Shown here: piece after piece, positions 13,263-25,300 of the stretch | Position numbering within the stretch: position 1 is the first letter of the stretch | Layout of the letters: every line of letters begins with the position of its first letter | Assembly: GCA_013433145.1 (NCBI GenBank) | Contig: CM024173.1 | Coordinates: 7,832,322 to 7,896,321 of the forward strand | Source: Ascaris suum | Lineage: Eukaryota > Nematoda > Chromadorea > Rhabditida > Ascarididae | Length of the DNA: 64,000 nucleotides | Direction of reading: 5' to 3' | Translations under genes and position numbers: made by a program | Notes under the pieces: model-generated | What the model was told of the DNA's origin: nothing | Databases searched by the model: none | The model's input: the letters and a program-made list of their open reading frames with translations, nothing else

Positions 13263-16200
13263 AAACAACAGATTTGGTTAATCGACTTTATCTCATCAAT
13301 TTAATGCACTCATTTGTCCGATTTTCCCACGAAACATTTTTGATCTGATATACATGTAAGGTAACCTTTTCTATCGGTCTAGTTCCTCTTCCCGAGTATC
13401 CTTCCCGTGTTCTATTCTCTAATTCACCATCATCCCCGTGCGCACAAATTCCGATCTCGTTATTGTCAAGAGAGCATATTAAGGTTTATTTTTGTTACAA
13501 TTTTGGGAGGCAAAGCATCTGAAGATGTGAGGGACGTTCCCACTTAATATGCGTTTGAGGGAGAAAAAAAAGAGCCTTTCGTTCGAAGTAAGAAACGCCG
13601 CAATAACGCAATAAATGCTGTTGATGGCTGGAAAAGGGAATGCTTTGAGTGCTGACGGCTACATAAAACGACTAAAACAGCTTCCACGGAAAAATCAGTG
13701 CCGGAAAACTCTGAATATGGAATACGAATGAATTTTATTCCTTACGGAGATGGCGAAAAGTGGAATAAAAAGGATACTTGGGTAGAGGGACCAAAGTGAT
13801 GTACAAGAAGCGCTACGGTCGATCTTCAGACGATCAATGAAGTTGAAATTCTAGGATGAGATTTTTTCGCTTCAATTTCTATTTTAATCGACATTTCAAA
13901 GCAAATGCAATAAAAAGATCTTCCACATATATTGCGTTGAAAATGTTGAAGATGAAGATTTCCGTTGGGAATGTCGAAGAGCGAGCAGCACAGAATTGAT
14001 GAGACAAAGTTGGTACGCTGAATGCAGTGGAAAGGAAATGCACGTGTTGCATTAGTCACTGCTACGATAAGTGTCAATTCCGCCGCTTTAATGATTCGGC
14101 TCTTGAAAAGATATCCACTGCTTGTGCTTTGAGAGGATTTCTCTCACAACCTAATTGCATATTGAAGGTCATAAAGAAGGGTCTGGTGTGCGAGTGTGAC
14201 TTTATTTTAGCAGTTTTGTGTATTAATGGGCGAACCCAGACGAATAACTGCTCCACTCAAACTGTAGAGGCTTTCATTTAAGCCTTTCCGTCCCAATGAA
14301 GTGCAAAATTTCTGGTGTGTTTCAAGCTTCACGAGAAAAAACTGCGATGTGGTCAGTCACGTTCTGCGCCATTGAGAAGCAGTTTCACATTCCATTGAAC
14401 CGATCATTTCCACAAATCTTTGTTGAGAATTTTCGCTTTTTTGGCGCTCCCTCATGCTCGTAAGGATGTGGTCGTTGTGGAACACATCTATGCGCTGCCG
14501 TCCCGCCGCCACTTTCACTTCATAGATCACTAAAACTAGCGCCCCAAATTTGGTGCTTATAATAACCACCGCAGAAAGGCCTGAAATTCAAACTTCCAAA
14601 CTGATTTTTCACTGTGTGAAAGAGTTATAGAAACACAAAGGTGCCAAAAATTTGCATGCACTTTGCAAGCTGAACGTTCTATTTCACACCGACTACCGCG
14701 AGAAAGGTGCAGACGCATGTCCTGAGCGAAGGGAGGTTATGTCGAGAGTCGTGACGAAGGGAGAATCGGGTAATGCGAGACGCGACTTTAGCCCTTAATG
14801 CTCCAGGCCCCTGGTTATATTTTCAATACACAGCAATGTTATGATCCCTTCGATCGTCTGCGTCTTCATACATGAAGCTCGGATCCATTAGCGATCCGCT
14901 TTGATCTGAATGGCCATCGCCGCCAAATCACCTATGACGATCCCTAAGAATCCATTTGCGTTCGCTTTTCGATTATTGAATAGCCAACATGCGTCATCCT
15001 CTTTGCCGTTTTTTCACTCTTCTGCAAATGCACTCGTTGCACCGAGTGCAACAACGCATGTCAGAGAAGCTGGTACAATATGGGCTTTTGTGCCACCGTT
15101 CCTTTGATCGTCAAGTCGCATAACTTATCAGAAAATTTGAAAGGTACAGAAAAATGCATTCGTTGCTTAGTTCAGTCGATTTCCAGCACAGATCTTCTAC
15201 AATAGGTTGTTTTCTTCCGGCCAGGGCGTTGCAAAATGAAAATTCAGCTGATGCAGAACACATGCAAATTTTTTGACACTTTGAAATGCGTATGTCTCGT
15301 GTCGAAGTAGATGGTCCAACGTAGGTTTTATGCGCAACACACCCTTCTGTAACTATCTGAAATAACATGGATTCATGATGTGCCCAACACTCACGAGAAA
15401 CTTGCCATGAAATACTGCATGTTTGAGTTAGAGGTTCAATAAGAAGAAGGATCAGCAGACGGCTCAGTCAAGTTCAATAAGCCACAGACGAACATTCGTA
15501 TACGGAGTCACTCTATACCATATTGCATATGCACCGAATTTATTAGCGCTAGCTTGAGTGGCACCTTGTTTGTAACGATTGAACATTCGGGACGTGCACA
15601 TATAGATATGTGCACATACGACGTTGGAATGTTGTGCATTGGAAATGCTAATCTGCAAAAATGCTAAAATTCTTTCTTGTGAGTTCGCACAAAATATCTG
15701 CTTCGATCACTTTCGCACTTGCTTGGATGCAATTAAAATCGGACGCATCATCCGGCTTGCTTCAGCGCTCATGACGTCGCCTCTCTTTCCATTTCGCAGG
15801 GACATTTAAACGAAGAGCAACAAAGCGCATTTGAGATATGCTGGTTAATCCATATGCGTGTGTTGGCTTTTCCTTCATTTTTAAGTGGGAATAGACGGCA
15901 GAATTGCTTTTAAAGTAATAGACGTCATGACAGCGTCTTCTGCTGATTTCCTTCTTGCCTTGTTTTTATGAACACGACATAGCGTGGTTACTGTCTTATG
16001 AGAAAACCAACTCCATTTTGTCTAGAATTCATCTTCGGTAGGTTCTCAGCACACAGAAACTTTTCTAAAACAGTCTCAAATTTCCGATACTGAAATTCTT
16101 TCAAAATCAATTTGCCAAACGGCTTAGCGAACTATACCATCGTTTATTAAAGTATAAAAGAGCTTCATTTATTGGCTAGCAAGTTCTATGCATATGGACG

Positions 16201-16615
16201 ATTATGGAAAATTTTTGAGAAAGTATGTTAAATTATTTATTATTATCGTGAAAACGAAATTTTCGAAATTATAACATAATGAGGTGCTGTTTAAAAATAT
16301 GAGCCAGATAATAAAGAAGAGGTGCCATCAATACGTTCGACCATAGGCGGCTGCAACCGACCCTAAGCCCACCATATTTCAAGAGATTATGACGATTTTA
16401 CTCTTCCTTCGTTGCACACTCTATGCATTACTGCTATGGAAATTCCTGTTTGCCTGTCTGCTAAAAACTCGTTTCTAATTTACGTCAGGTGATCATTTGT
16501 ACTGTGCTAGTGTATAGTTGCGTTTCTCTATTCTGTTTTTTTTTTTGTTTTTCGTTTCATTTGTAAATGCTTTGTATACTCGTATTCCCCCTTCTTTATC
16601 GAAGATATCGACAAA

Positions 16616-16650
16616 GGAGGAGGGAGGGGAGGGGGAAAGGGAGAGGAGGG
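16616..16650 (+). repeat. G-rich tract, predicted G-quadruplex
   Basis: Contains GGGAGGGGAGGGGGAAAGGG from about 16622, four G runs of at least three separated by loops of 1-3 bases. Confidence 0.7.
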
Positions 16651-18050
16651 TGCTTTCTGTATGATGGTTTAACCTATGTGCTCTGAAACTTGCCGTTTCC
16701 AGAGTGAGCATACCTGCACTATGTTGCGTGGTGAATCCGTTATTTCTGAGCACCAATCCCCTAGTTAGACTTCGCATTCATCAAGTGATTTTTGTAAAAC
16801 GATGTGTATATAGCGTGTATACCATATAGATAGACTCATTCAAAAGAGAACTTTCAGTGTGTTACTAATCGCTTTGCGTAATACTAGCATTTTTGTGCAC
16901 GTCTCACTGACGGTAATTCCTTTCGAAGACAACGATGTGCAGAGAAAGGTCGAGGTTTATTGCAAGAGCAAGACGGATTAGTCGAACTTCTCGTTGACAT
17001 TTTTAATGACTGACGGCTAGTTGCATCAACGCTTCTAGCAAGTTCAACCTCTAATAAATAATTACTTTAGAAGAGTATATCATTTCCTTAAGCTCTATGG
17101 TATCTGCGTTGATGTTACCAAATTGAAGCTATCACAGCATCTGAAAAAACTATTCAATGCGCGATTGGTGGAAAATTTGAACGTAATCATGCATGATAAC
17201 ATCGGTGTAAAGTAACTTCCAATTTTTCATTTTTCATTATGAAATGAGTTTAAGGAGTGTTGCAAAATGCAATTTTTTGTCGGCAGTACTACAGGTGAAT
17301 TGAAAAAACTGTCGCTTACTATGATGTTTTATGCTAATTTTCTGCTGTTCGATTGCAGCAGTTTGCATTTTCACAACCTCTGAGGGATATCTGACACTCT
17401 TCGAAGTTCTTTGAATCGCTTCAGATGGATGACCAATCCAAAAGGCATCATGCAAACAACGGAAGCCCATCAGAAGTTATTTTTTCGTGATGAGAATTCA
17501 GCTTTCAATGTGTTTACACATTCGCCATTCGACTTTTCGTTATTCACAACTTTTCGTTGCTCTGACTCACCATATATTCCAATTATGAAAGACAAAAAAT
17601 CATTACCATCTCTATTTTATAGCCCAACAGATTTTATAAAATTTCCATTGTTTTCGTCTTCCACTAGCACCAAATTTCATCACCAAGTTCCGTCTGAAAA
17701 ATTTTTATTGCTACGGCAGTTCCGCTCGATAACTTTAGTGAAGCTATGGCCGAAACGCAGGAAGTACACCTAAGCATACGAGCACAAATATGGAAGCGGA
17801 AGCGTCATGATATCGTTCTTAAAAATTGCATAAGAATGAATGAGGTTAAAGGTCCTCAGAGCTGTAATTCCTCTCACCGTCCGTCCTAATTAGATCTGTG
17901 CAGTTGAAGGAACTTTTTTTCCTAAAGATTGCACGCTATTTTATATTCAGGATTATCATCCGCTGTCTCCCATCCCTTATATTACTCTCTTTAAAAGCGC
18001 AACTAGTACTGCGTCCATAGAAAACTGCGTATTGTAAGCTTTTTCCTTTA

Positions 18051-18723
18051 TTAGTTCAGGAGAAATGGAATGGCGCTATCGGAAAATTTTCTTGTGCATG
18101 AGTGACTCTTAGCCGGCCATCCACCTATCGATAAAATATTGACGGGTTTGACCGAAAGAGGATCAATGCCGGGATATCGGCTGCTTCGAGCGGCTTCATT
18201 CGATATAGAAACAAGCGAAGCGCTGTCAGTAGTCTGAGGCTGAGCCTCGATGTCATTATTTGTTTGTCGCGTTTCATAGATACTCTTTCCTCGGGAGCAG
18301 ATCACTCATATTGCTGTTGCGTAATGCAACTATTATAAATGTATGAAGCTCATATGTATTCTTTCGTCCTGGCAGCAATGCTGTGAAGGTTATCGCACAG
18401 AGTGCCTAAAAGAGGCCCAAAACCAAAATAACGGGGTTGCGTGATTCGGAAATGGAAAGCATTTTTGTAGTAACACAAATGGGAAAATTAGTGTCCGAAA
18501 GACCACAGTTCCTGATTTCACCGTCAGATCCGGAGGAGTCTCCATATATTGGCGCCTGAAATGAACGAAGTATGTGCTTGAAAGTGTGGGGCTGAATTTC
18601 GCATTTTGGAACTTCACCAACGTCAACTGACGTGACGAAATGTTTACGTTCAACTTCTTGCTTTCGCAATTTTTCCGCTTTAGTGCAGCCGTTTTTTCTG
18701 ATTTGTGTTCCTTTATCATTGAT
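18051..18723 (-). CDS. Unidentified gene, C-terminal two exons
   Basis: Two open stretches join in phase: 18723-18522 (acceptor GTAACTCAG, donor GACG|GTGAAA) and 18289-18051 (acceptor GCTCCCGAG, stop TAA). The first reads INDKGTQIRKNGCTKAEKLR, then KQEVERKHFVTSVDVGEVPK and ends IYGDSSGSDG. The second reads KSIYETRQTNNDIEAQPQTT, then Ser-rich sequence ending FSDSAIPFLLN. The stop overlaps an AATAAA (TAATAAAGG), which would give a very short 3' UTR. The composition is that of a hydrophilic, phospho-rich cytoplasmic tail. I do not recognise the family, and upstream exons were not placed; 18915-18800 has two competing open frames. The first exon also has a second open frame. Confidence 0.4.
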
Positions 18724-18962
18724 CTGAGTTACCTCAATGGTAAGTGCTTAGATATGCAAGTTTCTTAAATATCCTTGGGATTTTTCCGCATTTCTTGTTC
18801 TACATACTTAAGTAAACGATAGTTTCCCCACATTGCGTATATTTCCTGCTGGTGTGGAACACTAAGCGAAGGTTCGGTTTCTTGTATTTGGCGAGGTGCT
18901 GCAAATGACCTTTACCTTCGCTTGTAATGTCTGCGCTTATTTTCTTCTTTTTACCGTTGCAG

Positions 18963-19366
18963 AGCAGTTTTCGTCAAAAGACGTGGTAGTGAGCGACTTC
19001 AAGCTACAGCAGCAAGGTAGAAAGTTCAGCATGTCGCACCTGGCATGGCAGTTCTAGATGGTAAATCAGGGAGGCTGCGCTACTTTTAAGGGCTGCAAGT
19101 TTTCTAGATGTGAGGAACACGTGATGGGCACGAAGACGACAAATGCTCTCAGATACCTGAAAATGCGGCAAGAAGGTAACTATGTGAAGCGGGCAAATCT
19201 GATGTGAGCGATAGGAAACATCAGGTAAAGGACGCCCATTGCCAGTAATTGGGTCATCAAAAAAGATCAAGAGGAGGATTGTGGCAGACGTGAAAATGTC
19301 GGTCGAGGCGTCTGTCACTGCTGGTAGCAGGAGTGGAGAAGTCAGCGCAGTAGTGAGAATCAAGTG
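18963..19366 (+). pseudogene. Decayed coding-like repeat, copy 1
   Basis: Begins after an acceptor-like GTTGCAG with AGCAGTTTTCGTCA. Near 19220-19350 it reads GKGRPLPVIGSSKKIKRRIV then ADVKMSVEASVTAGSRS, with stop codons breaking the upstream frame. Its start and this internal segment are alignable to copy 2 at 38623-39256. It is probably a relic of a mobile element or of a duplicated gene exon. Confidence 0.4.
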
Positions 19367-22300
19367 AAGGTTCAAGGAGACAGTCCTTGCTTGAAATCGT
19401 CTGTAAGTAAAGCGTGATGTGAATTTAGTGTTGCTGGGCACTACTTGTTAGAACTCTCTCTGCTTTACCGGAGATTGCTACTTTCTCCTTTAGGGCGATG
19501 ATGCTGAAATACTTCTTGCTTAGTGCGGATATAGAGTGTAAGTAAAAGTTCTATTTCTTTTCTTTTTTGAAGCGGAAACGCTTGAATAATTATGACATCA
19601 AATTCAGAATCGTAGTCGTAATATAAGTGTGGCAAGATCGATTTATGAGAAAAAAATAGTGCAAGTCCAGTGTCATATTATTTTTCGGAGAGAAGCACAT
19701 AATTATATGAGAAATTTCGATACGACAACATCTTTTGCTCTTAGCATTCGCAAAGGTAACCTCGGAGAGAAAGTGACTGATATCGGCGAATGACTTGTAC
19801 GATCTGATGCCATGCCATGCATTAGAGTTTCTGCTGTTTGATGTACGCATTAAAGGTATTAAAGTATTGCTAAACGCGTGCATTTCTTTCACCGGTGACC
19901 GGGAACTTGCAGATATCTTCACAGACGCAGCAGTGGATTTTTCCCTTTCTAAAAGATTGTCGAGGTAAGGTTCAGTACTTCGTCAAAAATGTGGCAATTA
20001 GAAGTTTCTCGAGAAAATTGTCGTTTAACGCATGTAAACTCCCAACGTGAGTATTGTCCGCTGCCCAAAAACAGTGAAATGTTGCTCTCTTTTAACGAAC
20101 GTATTTACGATTTCCCCTTCAAAGTCGCTCCCAGTCAGAGCTGTGGCATGTATTGCTTAGATGCTTCCAAGAAAACTTCCAAGTGGCGATCTTTAATTGC
20201 AAATCTCTGCAGCAAAAATGTTCGGAGCACCATCCCAAAACATTTTTTTGCTTAGTGCAGCGCTATAATGGAATGCAATATGCAGCTATTATGCGTTGAT
20301 ATTTTCTTTGGCATAAAACTTATAGAGATGCTCAGCGTTATTTCGTAGATGTGCACTCGCGGAAAAATCTGAGTGAAATGATGTTTCAGATCAGTATTGC
20401 TGACCAAGCATACTTCAGTGAGCTCGTTGTATCAAAAACATGTGCTTTTTGATCATCGTTGTACAATCGAGTGGCTAAATACTTCTCAATCATGGCGTTT
20501 CAAGATTAGCTTTCCTTTGAGTACAGTATTATTCCCATTTCCATTTATTCGGGTATAAATAATGTGCTGAAGTGTTTTTACATTTTTTGCCCTTCATACG
20601 CCCGCTTATGTTCAACTTGTTTTCTTTATATTTCTTTGTACACTGTTATATAAGTTTCCATTTGCACAAGAAGAATTGAATTGCAACATTCGAACTGCTG
20701 TCATTCTGCTTCTAATTTTCGTTTTCTAATGTTTTCCGCTCAGGGATGATGATTCCTTCCTTAATGATCAATAGCAAATAATCGATTATTTCTACAGAAA
20801 TCGATCATACATTTGTATAATAATTTTACGACATCAAATGTAAATCTCATTTCTGTTCCATTTTCGCATTTATGCTGAAAACATCACTGATTATGCACCC
20901 TTGAAATTGCTGTATCACTTATACAGTCGATGCGCTCGAGGTGCAGTAGTGAACGGCGTCTAAGAGAGTCTATGCTGGATTGTTCAGTGCGGAATGTACT
21001 CCACAATATAAGTATTATAATGCTGCACTAAGACGTTGTCTTCGAAAGGAGTTCCATAAATAAATGACACATTCTATTTTAACTAATTTATTGATGAGAA
21101 AGTGCTGAAAGTGACCACCGCAGACATACTTCATTCGCCTTGAATTAATAGTTTCTACAGAATTCATGAATGCTAATGGATAATCGAGTTCGCCACCGTT
21201 TTTTTATTATTAAATATGCAATGTTGACAGTTTTACAGAACAACAGTCATGCTGTTTTTGATGTAATGTCAAACAAGCGGTCTATTGCTTAGTAGCGTGT
21301 ATTGGGAGTAACAGCGGTGTAGGCGCCGGTGAGTTAGTTAACACGTGATATAAATATTGGTGCTGCGCGCTCATTCCGTTTAATCTATGCAATCCAGTAA
21401 AGGACTCCATATATTTGTGGGTGTATTTATTTATAAGTTGATGTCTATGCCATTTTTCGTCATATTTTAACTGGTTTATGATGATTTCATGCAAATCTTC
21501 AAACTTATAAACGAACCTGCTCACTTGCAGTGCACAACTAATGAACAAGCGAATGCACCACAGACGTACAGATTCGCTGGTGAATTCATTTAACGTTTGC
21601 ATGAAGCAATTGCCATGAGTGCATAATGCTGTAAAGCAATTTATACACCAATTGAAACCACAATTTTATCACTCCGCAATTCATAACCCATTTTGATGAC
21701 TTCTTTGTTAGCCGCTTCAGATGTTACCAAACTTCTAACACTGTTAGTTGCCGAATTGGGAAATTCTCTAGTGCTCATACCTTTTTTGCTGATACATCGA
21801 AGTGCATTGATAGGCCTCCCGTTTTATCAATGATATCGATGACAAGTTTGTAGGTTCCGTTAAGAAACGGTTTATTCTAAAGTCCTCTTTCACTCTTCGA
21901 CTTTAATTATATCAACTGGAAGGCGTATAAAGAAACATAGTGAGTGAGACGTTTGTTTCAAGATGGGCTGGCGCTATTTGCTTCGTTTTCGAGTGTAACT
22001 TGCGTTCACTCAACTCGGCTTTCACTTGAAACGCCTATCGACAGCCAACTGCTTCACTATTCGTTTATCCGCGCTGCGCTGATCTATTCGTTGCTTTGCA
22101 TCGCATCTTAATGATTTTTATAATATTTCGCAATATTTCCCGTTGTTTGATTCAGTAACCGATGTCGTTTATCACCACTTTCATCTGCTTCCAGCATCTT
22201 ATCTCTGAGATGATTCTTTAAACTGCTCAGCCATAATCCTCTTTGATTGATGTCTGCAATCAATAGCAGATGGACATTAGTGAAATGCTGATAAATGCTC

Positions 22301-25300
22301 ACTGAATGCATAAGCAGTCGAACAATTGGTTTAACCATATAAACAGCAATTAACGCTTTCCACTTGCATGAATTTTGAAAATTTTAAGGTGGCGTGTGGG
22401 ATGCTATGCGGCTTTAGCGTGAAATAGCGGGGGGCTAAGGCCTCATGAGTAGGAAGCTGTTTTCATATAGGCGATGCGGTACGAATTCATCGAGCATTCC
22501 CTCAACGTTGGTCCAGATGTTGCATGAAGCTCGGACCCCTGAAAAAATTTTGTTCCATTGCCTGGAAATTAGACAGCCATCGACTTGTGGCGATATCCCA
22601 GTTTCGAACGTATTTTTATTCCAGTCCAGGTGCGCAGCTCTTTGAAGCATCCTTATCTGCTTCAGAGACTGTTGAATCTAGGCGGATGCCGGTTTCCGAG
22701 GCCCCGAATGCCAACGCTAATGGATCCTGCGCGCTTTTTGTCCAAAATTGACACAGTTTCTTGTGAATCGCTCACACAGTGAACTTATTGAGCAACTCCA
22801 ATATGAACCATTTACGATCCGAAAAATATTATAATATTTTATCATATGATTTGAATTTTGCCTATTCCTTTCCATTTGCGTTCCATTTTTCAAGATGAAT
22901 TTGACGCAATTTTTCATTGCAAATTTCACATTGCGACTTTCTGATATCGTTGATGGAAAGTTCGCCTGAAAAGTAGTTAAGGACAGTAATGATTCCTGAA
23001 TTTCATTTCTTGCTTGCCGACGAGACGATTGTACGTTTTATCGAGATTCAACGAGTCGTATAGAGACATTTAATTGTTTTTGCCGAAATTCATTGTACCA
23101 TTAAAAAACTTGGCTCACATTCGTCCGATCATTGGAACTATTATTCAAAAAAAACATTTAGTAGAATATTGGTTTCTATTAGCTGTAGAACATAATAGGT
23201 GGCAATTAGCACTTTCTAAATTTGCGCTAAAAAATTGCATCATGCGATCCGTATATGTTTACGAGATGATCTCTATAAATGTTTTGTACTTTCACAATTT
23301 GTGTGGTCGATTTCCTTTGGAAAAAATAAAAACTGAGCGTCAGATGAAATGACACGTCGCACATAAATATTTATGCTGTTGTTAATTGAATATATTTATG
23401 CTGAAGAAGTCAATTTGTGCGTTGTTGTAAAGTAATTTCAACTAAATTTGTAAATTGCTTTGCTAACTGAGCCGCTTGTTCGATTCATTTAGGAACTCTC
23501 TCCGTGAAAGTGATTTGCAATTCATCTTAACTATGTTCTTCTTTTAAAGATGTAAACAAAGATGTATTCAATTCGAAGCTTCCGTTAGATCATTTTGTGA
23601 ATTTCGCCTTTTTATTTCTATTTAAAGAAGACGTCTTTTTCTGTAAGAATGAAATTATGGATCGTCTTCATTTGATATATTTTATAATTTAAGCTGTAAA
23701 AAAGATGTAATCGATTAAAGGTAGGAGCAAATGGTCTTTCATATTTCTACAATTAGAAAAAGCTGAGGTTATATACAATGTCGCTCTCCAAAGGTATAAC
23801 TTTGCGTCATTGCACAATATTAGGCGTGTCATTCACTAGGTAGAACACTGATGTTAATATGTCAATAATTAGCATCCTTCGAAATAATTGAATTTTCCCT
23901 GCGTAAATTATGTATGCGTTTTCATAAGTAATCGCCTTCAACTTAATCAATGTCGAATCGTAGCTGTCCAAATACTTCCCTGCTAGCAGCTTTTCAACCG
24001 CACCATCGTTGAAGCAGTTACTTATGTCCTTTCTTCCGATATTATAAGTGCGGTTACTATAAGAGAGGTTTTCTTAAGGCTTTCTCCTGCATGGCAGGTT
24101 TTATGTGAATTGCATAGCATATCGTGCTGACAAATGCATGTGGTTCAGCCCGTCTGTTGTAGAGACTCCCATAAATCGTTCTGAGACCTCCAAAGTTCAC
24201 AAATTCCCAAATTCGAATTTTGCAGGATTTCAGGTAGCAAAAAATCGTTGGGACTTCTGTTTTTAAGGCACCGAGTGCCAGAGCTGACTGCAGTTCCTTT
24301 GTGATTCAAGCCCTCGAGAAGTAAAAGGATGGACATTTGTAGGCAGCAGAGGAGAGCAAGAGGAATTGGAAAATAGGTGAGATTTGAAGAAACAACTTTA
24401 AAACAGAGCTGCAATATGGAGGAACATTGAGGCATAAAATGTGATGAAGTAAGGTTAGTTGAATGGTGATGCAATACATTGCGGAATATTATCGCACTCT
24501 ATGAAGGCAGAGGTTTTGTTCTATCGGGGAATTCGAGGTGAAAATCGTCTCATCGAGGTGCAGCCTATTTTCACTCGTGCTCACTACTGCTGCCGTCCAG
24601 CATGTGCCCATACTGTTTTTTGGCTGCTTGAATGACGAGCGCACTTTTCATCGAAACCTTCTTTCTTACCTTCTTTCCCGTCCATTCATCATTTTATTTG
24701 TGTGTTATCTTTCGCTCTGGTCGAAAATTTTTTGATTATATACTAACCGTAGGCATTATTAAATTCGTGTTTTTTGTTTTTTTGATTTGCGCGACACATC
24801 ACAAAGGTGTCTTAGCTAATTGTAGGCTGATTTTGATGTGTGAGAAAGCCCGCCGTGGACGGCCATCGCGATCCTTCGTTTCTTCAGCTTCGCTCTTCCA
24901 GAACCTAACTTATGGATCTCTGATCCGTCAATAACTCAATGATCGGTTTCTCAAAGCCGCGCGAAACTGCGGCGAAGAAATTCAATGCGTATAGTGCACA
25001 CAATTTGTGGTAAGGAGTAGCCTTCTTTTCCGAACTTCATTTTAGCTGATGTCATTATGTTGGACTTATTCATCTAAGTCAGCTGTGTTGTTCAACCGAC
25101 ACACCGTGATTTACTAGAAAGTTATTGAATGAGAATACCTGCAGGTCGTGGTGAAACAAGCATGGCATGCGTTATTTGATACTTACGCGTCTTTGCAACT
25201 TTGCATTCGTATGGATGTTGCATGAGGTCTGTGCGTATGCGTACGTTTGCAGTGCATTAGTTTAAATTCAAGAATGGCTGAATCTAAAGCTTTCAAATCT

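Noticed and set aside
14700..15110. GC-richer patch with near-open frames on both strands
   Set aside because: The minus frame has an internal TGA, neither strand shows a family match, and no splice sites fit.
19004..19441. 145-codon minus-strand frame
   Set aside because: It is the complement of decayed repeat copy 1; the plus-strand motif shared with copy 2 is the more informative reading.
22435..22780. GC-richer patch open in several frames
   Set aside because: Openness in three frames at once points to composition rather than coding; no domain seen.
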